Translations under genes and position numbers: made by a program
From: an uncultured Clostridia bacterium
GTDB taxonomy: Bacteria; Bacillota; Clostridia; Christensenellales; Aristaeellaceae
Length of the DNA stretch: 31,186 nt
Direction of reading: 5' to 3'
Assembly: GCA_934667105.1 (NCBI GenBank)
Contig: CAKULG010000024.1
Span: 1 to 31,186 of the forward strand
Part shown: positions 14,813-23,091 of the stretch, piece by piece
How positions within the stretch are numbered: position 1 is the first letter of the stretch
How the letters are laid out: each line of letters opens with the position of its first letter
The notes under the pieces: generated by a model
What the model was told of the DNA's origin: nothing
Seen by the model: the letters and a program-made list of their open reading frames with translations, nothing else
Databases searched by the model: none

Positions 14813-16460
14813 AATTTTCCGCGCCATTCTGCTGGCCACCGCCTCGGTGCTGTTGGCCTGCGTGCTGGTGATTCTCGGCTGCCTGTATCGCTATTTTGGG
14901 GAAGTGCAGGAGGGCCAGCTGCGGGATGAGCTGCGCCTGGCCGCCGCCGCAGTGGAAAACCAGGGCGCAGACTATCTGCAAAAAATCCAGCCCGGGCAAT
15001 ACCGCCTCACCTGGATTTCTGCGGAGGGCGGCGTGCTGTATGATACCGACGCGGACGCCAACCAGATGGAAAACCACGCCGGGCGCGAGGAATTCCGCGC
15101 CGCCCTGGAAACGGGCGAAGGGAGCAGCAGCCGCTATTCCGATACCATGCTGACCAAAACCGTGTATTACGCCCACCGCCTTTCGGACGGCACGGTGCTG
15201 CGCATCTCGGTAAGCCAGGCCACGGCGGGCCAGGTGGCGCTGGGCATGCTGCAGCCCATTTTGATCGTGCTGTGCCTGTCCCTGGTGCTCTCCGCCCTGC
15301 TGGCAAGCCGCCTGGCTCACAGCGTGGTGGATCCGCTGAACAAGCTGGATCTGGAGCACCCCCTGGATAACCCCGACGCCTATGAGGAGCTAGCCCCCCT
15401 GCTGGGGCGGCTGAACCGGCAGCGCAGCGAAATCGACCGGCAGATGCGCGCCCTGAAGCAGAAAAGCGAGGAATTTAACCAGATCATCGCCAACATGCAG
15501 GAAGGCCTGGCGCTGCTGGATGATAAAGGCCGGGTGCTGAGCATGAACCCCGCCGCCCGGCGGCTTTACGCCGCCCCGGCGGATTACCAGGGCCGTCCCT
15601 TTATCGCTCTGGAGCGCGATCATGAAATCAACCGCGCCATTGAGCAGGCCATGGATCAGGGGCATGGGGAAGCCCGCTGCCAGCGCCAAGGCCGGGAATA
15701 TCAATTGGACGCCAGCCGCATCCTCTGCGAGGGCGCGCCCCGGGGGGCGGTGGTGCTTTCCTTCGATATTACCGAGCAGGAATACGCCGCCCGCAACCGC
15801 CGAGAATTCACCGCCAATGTGTCCCACGAGCTGAAAACCCCGCTTCAGGGCATTATCGGCAGCGCGGAACTGATTGAAAGCGGCATGGTGAAGCCCCAGG
15901 ATATGCCCCGCTTCGTGGGCCATATTCGCACCGAGGCCGCCCGGATGGTGACGCTCATCGGGGATATTATTCGCCTTTCTCAATTGGACGAGGGGGTGGA
16001 AATGCCCCGGGAGGAAACCGACCTGCTGGCCGTCTGCCAGGAGGCGGCGGAGCATTTGCAGGACGAGGCGCAAAAAAAGCGGGTGGCCCTCACGGTGGAG
16101 GGCGATCCCGCCCGCATCAACGGCGTGCGCCGCCTGCTGTATGAAATCGTTTTCAATCTCTGCGATAACGCCATCAAATACAACGTGGAAAACGGCAGCG
16201 TGCGCGTGCTGGTGAAAAACGCCGGGGACGGCGCCTCCGTCGCCGTGTCGGATACGGGGGTGGGCATCCCGCCGGAGGATCAGAGCCGCGTTTTCGAGCG
16301 GTTCTACCGGGTGGATAAAAGCCATTCCAAGGCCTCCGGCGGCACGGGGCTGGGGCTGTCCATCGTGAAGCACGCGGTGCAGTATCATCAGGGCCGCATT
16401 CAGTTGGATAGCGCCCCCGGCCAGGGCACCCGCATCCAGGTTTTCTTTCCCCGGGGCTAA
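14802..16460 (+). CDS. phoR: Sensor histidine kinase PhoR
   Basis: This 552-residue membrane kinase has a TM segment at about residues 8-31, an extracytoplasmic domain to about 150, a second TM at about 150-170, then a PAS-like domain (about 222-325, starting FNQIIANMQEGLALLDDKGR). The phosphorylated histidine is H342 in FTANVSHELKTPLQG. The ATP-binding domain has the N box FNLCDNAIKYN, DTGVGIPPED and GGTGLGLSIVKHA. All kinase boxes are intact. It overlaps phoP by 11 bases and its stop overlaps the stop of the convergent AraC-type gene by 2-3 bases, so no terminator separates them. Confidence 0.9.
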   Translation: MSNKIFRAILLATASVLLACVLVILGCLYRYFGEVQEGQLRDELRLAAAAVENQGADYLQKIQPGQYRLTWISAEGGVLYDTDADANQMENHAGREEFRAALETGEGSSSRYSDTMLTKTVYYAHRLSDGTVLRISVSQATAGQVALGMLQPILIVLCLSLVLSALLASRLAHSVVDPLNKLDLEHPLDNPDAYEELAPLLGRLNRQRSEIDRQMRALKQKSEEFNQIIANMQEGLALLDDKGRVLSMNPAARRLYAAPADYQGRPFIALERDHEINRAIEQAMDQGHGEARCQRQGREYQLDASRILCEGAPRGAVVLSFDITEQEYAARNRREFTANVSHELKTPLQGIIGSAELIESGMVKPQDMPRFVGHIRTEAARMVTLIGDIIRLSQLDEGVEMPREETDLLAVCQEAAEHLQDEAQKKRVALTVEGDPARINGVRRLLYEIVFNLCDNAIKYNVENGSVRVLVKNAGDGASVAVSDTGVGIPPEDQSRVFERFYRVDKSHSKASGGTGLGLSIVKHAVQYHQGRIQLDSAPGQGTRIQVFFPRG

Positions 16461-17272
16461 GGCCGCTCTCTGCGGGGCCGCAGGGCGCCCGCATGCTGCC
16501 CTGTGCGCTTATAAAACATCCGGCTGAAATAGCAGGTATCGCAAAAGCCCATAATTTCCGCCACCTGTTCCACAGAATACAGGCCGCTGAGCAAAAGCTC
16601 GCGGCTTTTTTGTATGCGCGCGTCCAAATGCCAGGCCGTGGGAGAAATGTGGAATTCCGCCTGGAAGCGGCGGTGGAAGGTGCTTTTGCTCATGAAGCAC
16701 AGGGCGGCCAGCGCGTCCACCGAAACGGCGCTTTGCAGATTGTTTTCCATATAGCGCACCGCGGGCAGGATGGATTCCAGACGGGGGCTGCGCTGGGAAA
16801 GCGCGCCGTCCGTGGCCACGCTGTAGAGCAGCTCGTAAAGCAGCGCCTTGGCCTTGAGGGGCGAAAAGCCCCCTTGCAGCACATAGCCCACCAGCTGCCG
16901 CATGCGTGCGGCGTAGCGCCGGTTTTCATCCCGGGCCACCAGGCGCACCGTGTCGTCCAGAAGCAGCTCCCGGCCCTGATCATCCTTCAGGTTAAAAAGA
17001 ATGCCGATGCCCCAATTTCCCTCCGGCGAAGTGGGATAGGTGGTATAGGCCGTGCCCACGGGCATCAGCAGAATATCCCCCGGATAGGCGGTGAGAAAGG
17101 CGCGCCCCTGGGGATCCTCATAAACCCGGGGGCCTTCCAGCATGCAGAAAAGCTGATTGTCCACGCGCCTGGCCACATGGTCCGCCTGCATGGGGCCCCA
17201 TTTCCATTCCCGGCCCGCAATGCCGGAAAGCATCACGTCCCGGGTCAGCACTTGAATGGTTTGCTCCAGCAC
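16457..17272 (-). CDS. AraC-family transcriptional regulator with cupin sensor domain
   Basis: This protein of about 271 residues has an N-terminal cupin-like domain (to about residue 130; FLTAYPGDILLMPVGTAYTT is the typical beta-barrel pattern) and a C-terminal pair of helix-turn-helix motifs: VSVDALAALCFMSKSTFHRR, then YSVEQVAEIMGFCDTCYFSR. The start is taken as GTG at 17272, since AAAGGGAGG lies at a suitable distance before it; an in-frame ATG at 17311 has no site and would place the start inside the operator repeats. It faces away from the sugar operon and most likely controls that operon in response to a sugar. The inducer is unknown. Confidence 0.88.
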   Translation of the reverse strand: MLEQTIQVLTRDVMLSGIAGREWKWGPMQADHVARRVDNQLFCMLEGPRVYEDPQGRAFLTAYPGDILLMPVGTAYTTYPTSPEGNWGIGILFNLKDDQGRELLLDDTVRLVARDENRRYAARMRQLVGYVLQGGFSPLKAKALLYELLYSVATDGALSQRSPRLESILPAVRYMENNLQSAVSVDALAALCFMSKSTFHRRFQAEFHISPTAWHLDARIQKSRELLLSGLYSVEQVAEIMGFCDTCYFSRMFYKRTGQHAGALRPRRERP

Positions 17273-17294
17273 GTTCTTTTCCTCCCTTTTCAAG

Positions 17295-17326
17295 ATGACA
17301 GGATCATACAAATAACATGACAGGAT
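17295..17326. promoter_or_regulatory. Candidate AraC-type operator: two 10-bp direct repeats, 22 bp apart
   Basis: ATGACAGGAT occurs at 17295-17304 and again at 17317-17326, in the same direction, with 22 bases between starts. AraC-family proteins bind paired direct half-sites about two helical turns apart. The copies fall just downstream of the regulator's own -10, where binding would repress it. The repeat is seen; the role is inferred. Confidence 0.55.
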
Positions 17327-17331
17327 AGCTT

Positions 17332-17360
17332 ATTATAGCATAGGGAAATTCAAAGTACAA
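17332..17360 (-). promoter_or_regulatory. Promoter of the AraC-type regulator gene
   Basis: On the minus strand TTGTAC (17360-17355) and TATAAT (17337-17332) are separated by exactly 17 bases. Transcription would begin near 17325, in or next to the operator repeat, and read into the regulator gene at 17272. Confidence 0.65.
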
Positions 17361-17361
17361 T
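17333..17361 (+). promoter_or_regulatory. Weak candidate promoter of the sugar operon
   Basis: TTATAG (17333-17338) and TACAAT (17356-17361) lie 17 bases apart on the plus strand, directly over the regulator's promoter. The -35 is poor, as expected of an activator-dependent promoter. It would give a leader of about 50 bases before the ATG at 17418. Confidence 0.3.
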
Positions 17362-17417
17362 AGTTTCGAAAGATGTCTTATTCGTAAAAAAATCGAACGT
17401 TATAAGGAGTGTCTGCC

Positions 17418-18479
17418 ATGTCAAAAATCAGAATCGGCCTCATCGGCGTGGGCGGAATCATGAACGGGGTACACATCCCCGGCTATCTAGCCTGCGAGGA
17501 TTGTGAAATTACCGCCATCTGCGATATCAACCCGGCGGCACTGGAAAAGACGGGCGCGCGGCTGGGCGTTCCGGCGGAACGGCGTTTCGCGCGCTATGAG
17601 GATCTGATGGACAGCGGCCTGGTGGACGCGGTGGATATCGCCACGCCCGACGCGGTACACTGCGAAATCGCGGCGGCGGCGGTGCGCCGAGGGCTGCCCA
17701 TCAGTGTGGAAAAGCCCATGGGCATGAATTACCACGAGGTGAAGGCCGTCTGCGATCAGGCGGCGGAAAAAAAGCTGCCGGGCATGGTGTGCTTCTCCTG
17801 GCATTACCGGCCCTATGTGCGCCTGATGCGGGAGCAGCTGGCCGCCGGGCTGCTGGGCAAGGTATACCATGTGTACATCCGCTGCATCAAGGACAGCGGC
17901 CTGTGGGAAGGCCGTCGGCTGGAATGGCGCTTTGACGAGAAGCAATCCGCCTCCGGCGTAATGGGCGATCTGTGCTCCCATATGTTCGATATCGCCCGGT
18001 TCATCGGCAATGAATTCATCAGCGTCAGCGCCGACGCGGGCATTTTCGTCAAGGAGCGGCGAGATCTGCACAGCGAAAAGCTGGTTCCCGTCACCACCTG
18101 GGATTGGTGCAACGTGCTGGCGCGGATGGAAAACGAGGTAAACGCCACCTTCCAAATTTCCCGCACCACCAAGTATATCGGGGATTGGATTCAGGTGGAG
18201 GTATACGGCGAAAAGGGCCGTCTGGTATACGCTTATGTGGATGGGCGGCAAAGCCTGGAAATGCAAACCGAAAAGGGTGAAATTCGCCGCCTGATTCCCG
18301 GCGCGCAGTACAACGCCAATCAATCCGAGGCCTATCTGCGCATCATGGCGGGCAAAACCGACGGCCTGGAGGCCACCCTGGAAAACGCCCGAAAATGCCA
18401 GCTTGCCCTGGACGCGGCCTTCCGCTCGGTGCAGGAAGGGCGCTGGGTAACGTTGGAAGAAATCGAGAAGGAGGGCTGA
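17418..18479 (+). CDS. Gfo/Idh/MocA-family oxidoreductase
   Basis: This 353-residue NAD(P)-dependent dehydrogenase has a Rossmann domain beginning IRIGLIGVGGIMNGVHIPGY (residues 4-23), the family's EKP motif at 98-100 (VEKPMGMN) and a catalytic-type GDLCSHMFDIARF at 183-195 with H188. The C-terminal half is the alpha/beta substrate domain. Family members oxidise or reduce sugars, inositols and sugar acids; the substrate cannot be read from sequence. The ATG at 17418 has AAGGAG 8 bases upstream. It heads an operon with an isomerase and sugar transport genes, which suggests a first or second step in breakdown of the imported sugar. Confidence 0.92.
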   Translation: MSKIRIGLIGVGGIMNGVHIPGYLACEDCEITAICDINPAALEKTGARLGVPAERRFARYEDLMDSGLVDAVDIATPDAVHCEIAAAAVRRGLPISVEKPMGMNYHEVKAVCDQAAEKKLPGMVCFSWHYRPYVRLMREQLAAGLLGKVYHVYIRCIKDSGLWEGRRLEWRFDEKQSASGVMGDLCSHMFDIARFIGNEFISVSADAGIFVKERRDLHSEKLVPVTTWDWCNVLARMENEVNATFQISRTTKYIGDWIQVEVYGEKGRLVYAYVDGRQSLEMQTEKGEIRRLIPGAQYNANQSEAYLRIMAGKTDGLEATLENARKCQLALDAAFRSVQEGRWVTLEEIEKEG

Positions 18480-18482
18480 GCC

Positions 18483-19307
18483 ATGAAGCTTGGAACCTTC
18501 GTGCGCCCCGTCATGGGCCATCCGGACGAGGCCTTCGCCCCCCTGGCGGAAATGGGCTTTACCAGCTGCCAATTGGCCTATAAGCCGGAAAAATTTCTGC
18601 GCTCGGACGCGGAGGCCATTCGGGAGGCGGCGGATAAGCACGGCATTGAAATTTCCGCCCATTTCATCGGCTATCGCGATCCCTACGCCGTCTACGATCT
18701 GCGCTACGGCTACGCCGCCAACGGCCTGACCGCCCCCACCCACCGGGCCGCCCGGCTGGATTACCTGATGGCGGGCTGCGAATTTCTGCCCTGGCTGGGC
18801 GTGACCGATCTGATTATCCATGCGGGGTTCATTCCCAATAATCCCTTCGATCCGGATTATATCGCGCTGCTGACCTGCATTCGCCAGTTGGGGGCCCATG
18901 CCGGACGTCTGGGGCTGAACCTGCTGTTTGAAACGGGGGCGGAATCCCCCGTGACGCTGCTGCGGCTGATTCGAGAGGCGGGGCTGGATAACCTGTATGT
19001 GAATCTGGATACGGGCAATTCCCTCATGTACGGCTATGCCAATCCCGTGGACGCGCTGCATACGCTGGGCGGCCTGGTGCGTAATATACACATGAAGGAC
19101 GGTCTGCCTCCCACCGATTGCTACGCCCTGGGCGAAGAAAAGGCGCTGGGCGAGGGCATGGTGGATTTTCCCCGGTTCATGCGGGCGCTGCGGGGCCTGG
19201 GCTACGATCGGTTCCTGACCATCGAGCGGGAAATTTCCGGCCCCCAGCAAAAGGCGGATATTCTGCGGGCCAAGGCGTATATCGAGGCGCTGCTGGCCCA
19301 GGCGTAA
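18483..19307 (+). CDS. Sugar phosphate isomerase/epimerase (TIM barrel, AP endonuclease 2 family)
   Basis: This 274-residue protein has the xylose-isomerase-like TIM-barrel layout. Metal-binding segments are LNLLFETGAE (glutamate after strand), VNLDTGNSLMYGYANPVDAL, VRNIHMKDGLPP and FLTIEREISGP at the end. Such proteins isomerise or epimerise sugars and inosose compounds and are very often paired with Gfo/Idh/MocA enzymes. AAGGAGG lies inside the end of the upstream gene; the genes are 3 bases apart and probably coupled. The substrate is unknown. Confidence 0.9.
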   Translation: MKLGTFVRPVMGHPDEAFAPLAEMGFTSCQLAYKPEKFLRSDAEAIREAADKHGIEISAHFIGYRDPYAVYDLRYGYAANGLTAPTHRAARLDYLMAGCEFLPWLGVTDLIIHAGFIPNNPFDPDYIALLTCIRQLGAHAGRLGLNLLFETGAESPVTLLRLIREAGLDNLYVNLDTGNSLMYGYANPVDALHTLGGLVRNIHMKDGLPPTDCYALGEEKALGEGMVDFPRFMRALRGLGYDRFLTIEREISGPQQKADILRAKAYIEALLAQA

Positions 19308-19332
19308 AGGCCCGCCCGGTTTTCGTGAAGCG

Positions 19333-19353
19333 CTTCCGGCCGATTGCCGGAAG
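19333..19353 (+). other. Perfect 8-bp hairpin before the binding-protein gene
   Basis: CTTCCGGC at 19333-19340 pairs perfectly with GCCGGAAG at 19346-19353 around a 5-base loop. No T run follows, so it is not a classic terminator. It sits 32 bases before the ATG of the solute-binding protein and may mark a processing point or protect the 5' end of a processed transcript. Confidence 0.5.
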
Positions 19354-19385
19354 GCCAATATAAAAATCTTAAGGAGGACGAAGGG

Positions 19386-20933
19386 ATGAAAAGAATGCTG
19401 GCTTGGATGTTGGCGCTGCTGCTGACGCTGGGATGCGTTTCCTTCGCCGCGGCGGAGGAGCGGCCCCTGGAGGGCGTGACGCTCACCTACTGGTATCCCA
19501 TGTGGGCCTGGGAATCCGAATTCGTGGGCACGGGGGACATGAGCGACCTGTACTTCTATTCCGAATTGGAAAAGGAGTTGGGCTGCACCATTGAATGGAT
19601 TCTGCCCCCCGTGGACAATGCGGCGGCCATAGCGGCGCTGAACGTGCTGCTGGCCTCCGCCCAGCTGCCCGATATCGTAACCCACCCCTATTACACCTAC
19701 TACCCCGCCGGCAACGACGCCGTCATCGAGGACGGGGTGTATATCGATCTGAAGCCCTATCTGGAGGAATACGCCCCCGATTACTGGAAGCTGCTTCAGG
19801 AAGATCCTGAAATGCTCAAGCAGGTGACCACCGATAACGGCTACATCTGGTGCTTCTACATGATCGATTCCTTCGCCCAGCCCAGCCACTCCGGCCCCGT
19901 CTGGCGGGAGGATTTCATCGAGAAGGTGAACGGCAAGCTGCCCGAAACTGTGGACGAAATGCACGAGCTGCTCCTTCAATTCAAGCAGGAGCTGAACCTG
20001 CAATACCCCATCTATGGCGACGGGGTTGGCTATCTTCCCTTCGCCTGGGGCGTGAAGAATGATTTCTTCCTGGATGAGCAGGGCAAAGTAGCTTACGGCC
20101 CGGTGCAGGAGGGCTGGAAGCAATATCTGCTCACCATGGCCCAATGGTATCAGGAGGGCCTGCTGGCCCAGGATTACCAAGCCCCCGAAAGCGCCAAGCA
20201 GGCCTGGGTGGAAGGCAAAATCGGCGTGGCCAACGCGGGCTTTAACAACATCACCGAGTTTACCTCCCTGGCGGAGGCCGCCAAGGTGGAGGGCTACAAG
20301 ATGATCGCCGCCCAGTATCCCACCCTGGAAGCGGGGCAGAGCGTGCGCTTTAAGGCGAAACACAACTACCGCGCCCAGCAGAACTGCACCGCCGTGACCA
20401 CCAGCTGCAAAAACCCCGAGGCGGCCGTGCGCTTCCTGAATGCGAAATTCACCAAGGAAAACATCATCAAGAGCAATTACGGCGAAGAGGGCGCGAGCTA
20501 CACCCTAGTGGATGGCAAGCCCACCTATACCGACGCGGTGGCCTATCCCACCGAGCCGGGCATGACCCTGGGCATCCTGCTGTATAAATACGCCCTGGGG
20601 AAGGGCCCCTACTACCGCATCATGGATCGCAACTGGTTCACCCATCTGCCCAACGCCATCGACGCCATGTACGTCTGGGACGGCTCCACCGACGGCGGCA
20701 CCGGGGATATTCCCGATCCCTTCCTGAGCATGCCCCCGGCCGACGGCGAGGAATATTCCGCCATCGTCAACGACGTGCAGACCTATGTCAACGAAGCCCG
20801 GGGCAAATTCATCACCGGCGAATGGGATGTGGAGGCCAAATGGGATGAATATTGCAAGACCATCGAGGGCATGAAGCTGAGCCGCGCCATCGAAATCAAG
20901 CAGGCGGCGGTGGACCGCTACAACGCCCGATAA
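19386..20933 (+). CDS. ABC transporter extracellular solute-binding protein, LplA/YtcQ type
   Basis: This 515-residue exported protein captures an oligosaccharide or modified sugar for the two permeases downstream. The N-terminus MKRMLAWMLALLLTLGC is a signal peptide. The cysteine at 17 loosely fits a lipobox, but an AAA-EE signal peptidase I site follows, so lipid anchoring is uncertain. The mature part has the family 1 binding-protein layout; its length above 500 is typical of the LplA/YtcQ group. Typical segments are LTYWYPMWAWESEF and LNVLLASAQLPDIVTHPYYT. The ATG at 19386 follows AAGGAGG by a good distance. No ATPase gene is nearby, as is usual where a shared MsmX/UgpC-type ATPase serves many transporters. 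Confidence 0.9.
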   Translation: MKRMLAWMLALLLTLGCVSFAAAEERPLEGVTLTYWYPMWAWESEFVGTGDMSDLYFYSELEKELGCTIEWILPPVDNAAAIAALNVLLASAQLPDIVTHPYYTYYPAGNDAVIEDGVYIDLKPYLEEYAPDYWKLLQEDPEMLKQVTTDNGYIWCFYMIDSFAQPSHSGPVWREDFIEKVNGKLPETVDEMHELLLQFKQELNLQYPIYGDGVGYLPFAWGVKNDFFLDEQGKVAYGPVQEGWKQYLLTMAQWYQEGLLAQDYQAPESAKQAWVEGKIGVANAGFNNITEFTSLAEAAKVEGYKMIAAQYPTLEAGQSVRFKAKHNYRAQQNCTAVTTSCKNPEAAVRFLNAKFTKENIIKSNYGEEGASYTLVDGKPTYTDAVAYPTEPGMTLGILLYKYALGKGPYYRIMDRNWFTHLPNAIDAMYVWDGSTDGGTGDIPDPFLSMPPADGEEYSAIVNDVQTYVNEARGKFITGEWDVEAKWDEYCKTIEGMKLSRAIEIKQAAVDRYNAR

Positions 20934-20941
20934 GAAAGCGG

Positions 20942-21010
20942 CGCGGGAAGGGGGCCTTCCCCCTCCCGCGGCCTTCCGGCGAAGGGAAAGGCGCGCCCCT
21001 TCCCCTTCGC
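20942..21010 (+). other. Two strong hairpins between binding-protein and permease genes
   Basis: The first stem pairs 20942-20954 with 20959-20970 (12 pairs, one bulged A, 4-base loop). The second pairs 20979-20991 with 20998-21010 (12 pairs, one mismatch). No T run follows either one closely. Hairpins here often protect the 3' end of the abundant binding-protein message or partly stop transcription, lowering permease expression. The fold is read by eye. Confidence 0.6.
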
Positions 21011-21083
21011 CCTTCCTTTTTCCCAGGCGCGGCGACCCAGCGCCGAAAAAGCGCGGCGCTTATAGAAACAGGGGGATGAACAT

Positions 21084-22051
21084 ATGGCCGACACACCCAT
21101 GCCCGGCGCGCGCGCCGCACAGATACGCCCGGTGAAAAAGCGCGGCGTGGTCGATATTCTCCGGCGAGATTTTAAGCGGCATTGGCAGTTATATCTGATT
21201 ATGCTGCCCGTGCTGGCGTGGTATCTTCTTTTTTGCTATGCGCCGCTCTACGGCCTGGCCGCCGCCTTTCAGCGCTTTAATATTCGCCGGGGCGTGGCGG
21301 GCAGCGCCTGGATCGGCCTGAAAAATTTCAAGGATTTTTTCGGCAGCTACTATTTCGGGCGCGTGCTGGGCAACACGCTGCGCCTGAACCTGGCCGATCT
21401 TCTGTTCGCCTGGCCCACCAGCATTCTCTTTGCCCTGCTGCTCAATGAAATCCGGTGCAGCGGGTTTAAGCGCTCTGTGCAGACGCTCACCTACCTGCCG
21501 CATTTCATTTCCACGGTGGTGGTCTGCGGCCTGATTTCCGATTTTTCCGCCGTCAACGGCGTTTTCAACGATGTGGCCGCCGCCCTGGGGGGCGCCCGGG
21601 TTTCCCTGCTGACCAAGCCCGGACTGTTCACGCCCATTTATGTGCTTTCCAATATCTGGTCGGGCATGGGGTATGGCAGCATTATCTATCTGGCCGCGAT
21701 CGGCGGCATCAATTCGGAGCTGTACGAGGCCGCCATGCTGGACGGCGCGGGCCGCCTGCGGCAAACCTGGCATGTCACCCTGCCCGGCCTGGCCCCACCA
21801 TCATCACCATGCTGATTATGCGCGTAGGCAGCATCCTCAACGTGGGATATGAAAAAATTCTGCTGCTGATGAACGATTCCAACCGCGAGGCGGCGGAGGT
21901 GATCTCCACCTTCGTGTATCAAAAGGGCCTGGTGGAGGCCTCCTATGGCTATTCCACCGCCGTGGGCCTGTTCAATTCCGTGGTCTGCCTGATTTTCCTG
22001 GCGGGGGCCAACGCCCTGAGCCGGAAGTTCTCGGAAACGTCGCTTTGGTAA
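21084..22051 (+). pseudogene. ABC transporter permease, LplB type, frameshifted
   Basis: Two frames join into one permease of about 322 residues. The first (21084-21815) runs from MADTPMPGARAAQIRPVKKR to WHVTLPGLAP, then derails into PPSSPC and a stop. The second (from about 21790) continues as MLIMRVGSILNVGYEKILLL to ETSLW. The junction is a run of four C at about 21793-21796; one extra C would restore GLAPTITIMLIMRVG, the exact family sequence. The coupling loop GGINSELYEAAMLDGAGRLR is intact. A sequencing error or a recent mutation are both possible. If real, sugar import by this system is lost, yet all neighbours remain intact, which favours an error or a very young lesion. Confidence 0.85.
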
Positions 22052-22060
22052 GGGGGCCGC

Positions 22061-22969
22061 ATGATGAAAAAAGAATCCGTATCCCGCCGGATCTTTGTGG
22101 CGCTGAACACGCTGCTGATGATCCTGCTCGCCCTGGCCTGCCTGCTGCCCTTTCTGCATGTGCTGTGGGCCTCCATGAGCCTGCCCACCCGCCTGCAATT
22201 GCATCAGGGCCTGCTGCTGTACCCCCTGGGCTTTAATCTGGAAAGCTATAAGCTGGTTTTCAGCAAGGCCACGCTGACGACGGGCTATAAAATTTCTCTC
22301 TTTATCACGGCCACGGGCACGGCGCTGAGCATGCTGCTCAGCTGCTTCGGGGCGTATGTGCTCTCCAAGCGAGGCGTGCTGCTCAATAAGCTGTTTCTGC
22401 GGCTGATTACCGTTACCATGTTCCTAAGCGGCGGCATGATCCCCTTCTATCTGCTGGTGGACGGCATCGGCCTGAACGGCTCCATCTGGGCGTTGATCTT
22501 ACCCTATTGCATGAACACCTGGAATATGATGGTGATGCGTTCCTCCTTCCGGGCGCTGCCCGAAAGCATCGATGAATCCGCCCGCATCGACGGCGCGTCC
22601 GAGCTACGGATTCTGTTCCGCATCGTGCTGCCCCTCTCCGTGCCCGTGCTGGCGGTGATGGTGATGTTCTACGCCCTGAGCTATTGGAACAGCTGGTTCC
22701 CCGCCTCCCTGTTTATCCGGAAACGCAACATGTTTCCCCTGCAGCTGCTGATGCGCGAAATTTTAATGATGGATGCATCCACCCTGAATTCCGCCGTGGG
22801 AACAAACAGCGAAATCGCCTCCATGGGCGATGAGCTGGGCGCGCAAAACTATGTGGAACTGCTGAAATATACCACCATTATCGTGGCTACGCTGCCGATC
22901 ACGCTCGTCTATCCCTTCCTGCAAAAGTATTTCGTCAAGGGCATCCTGGTAGGCTCCCTGAAGGAATAA
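22061..22969 (+). CDS. ABC transporter permease, LplC/YtcP type
   Basis: This 302-residue membrane protein is the second channel subunit of the sugar importer. It has six predicted membrane segments, starting with VALNTLLMILLALACLLPFL. SFRALPESIDESARIDGASE is the EAA-type coupling loop that contacts the ATPase. AALNSAVG-like loops near residue 245 and the end FVKGILVGSLKE are hallmarks of the CarB/LplC group. AAGGGGG precedes the paired ATGs at 22061 and 22064. It is the last gene of the operon. Confidence 0.92.
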   Translation: MMKKESVSRRIFVALNTLLMILLALACLLPFLHVLWASMSLPTRLQLHQGLLLYPLGFNLESYKLVFSKATLTTGYKISLFITATGTALSMLLSCFGAYVLSKRGVLLNKLFLRLITVTMFLSGGMIPFYLLVDGIGLNGSIWALILPYCMNTWNMMVMRSSFRALPESIDESARIDGASELRILFRIVLPLSVPVLAVMVMFYALSYWNSWFPASLFIRKRNMFPLQLLMREILMMDASTLNSAVGTNSEIASMGDELGAQNYVELLKYTTIIVATLPITLVYPFLQKYFVKGILVGSLKE

Positions 22970-22992
22970 TTTAGGCGGCGGAGGTATGCTTG

Positions 22993-23042
22993 AAAAACAA
23001 ATCGCCCTGCGGCCCGCTTCAGCGCGGGCGCAGGGCGATTTG
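22993..23042 (-). terminator. Bidirectional terminator: perfect 13-bp palindromic stem (element A)
   Basis: Bases 22998-23010 pair perfectly with 23030-23042, and inner bases pair again as GCCCGC with GCGGGC. On the minus strand it is followed by TTTTT (22997-22993), making a good terminator for the DHH operon. On the plus strand it would also end the sugar operon. The sequence is related to the palindrome at 25174-25220. Confidence 0.75.
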
Positions 23043-23043
23043 A

Positions 23044-23088
23044 GCTTTCGGGGCAGCCGGTAAGCAAGCCTTTGCTTGCCGCCCGAAG
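23044..23088. other. Imperfect hairpin next to the DHH operon stop
   Basis: GGTAAGCAA at 23059-23067 pairs with TTGCTTGCC at 23072-23080 (one G-T pair), and GCTTTCGGG near 23044 pairs loosely with CCCGAAGC near 23082-23088. It lies just after the stop of the DHH gene at 23092 and before terminator A. It may stabilise the 3' end of the transcript. Confidence 0.4.
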
Positions 23089-23091
23089 CCC

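Noticed and set aside
19386..19450. Clear lipoprotein signal on the sugar-binding protein
   Set aside because: The cysteine at residue 17 only loosely fits a lipobox and a standard cleavage site follows, so lipid anchoring is left open instead of being called.
17487..20363. Minus-strand open frame of 958 codons opposite the dehydrogenase, isomerase and binding-protein genes
   Set aside because: It is the antisense frame of three well-recognised plus-strand genes in GC-rich DNA. Its translation is rich in Gly, His and Gln with no recognisable domain and no ribosome site.
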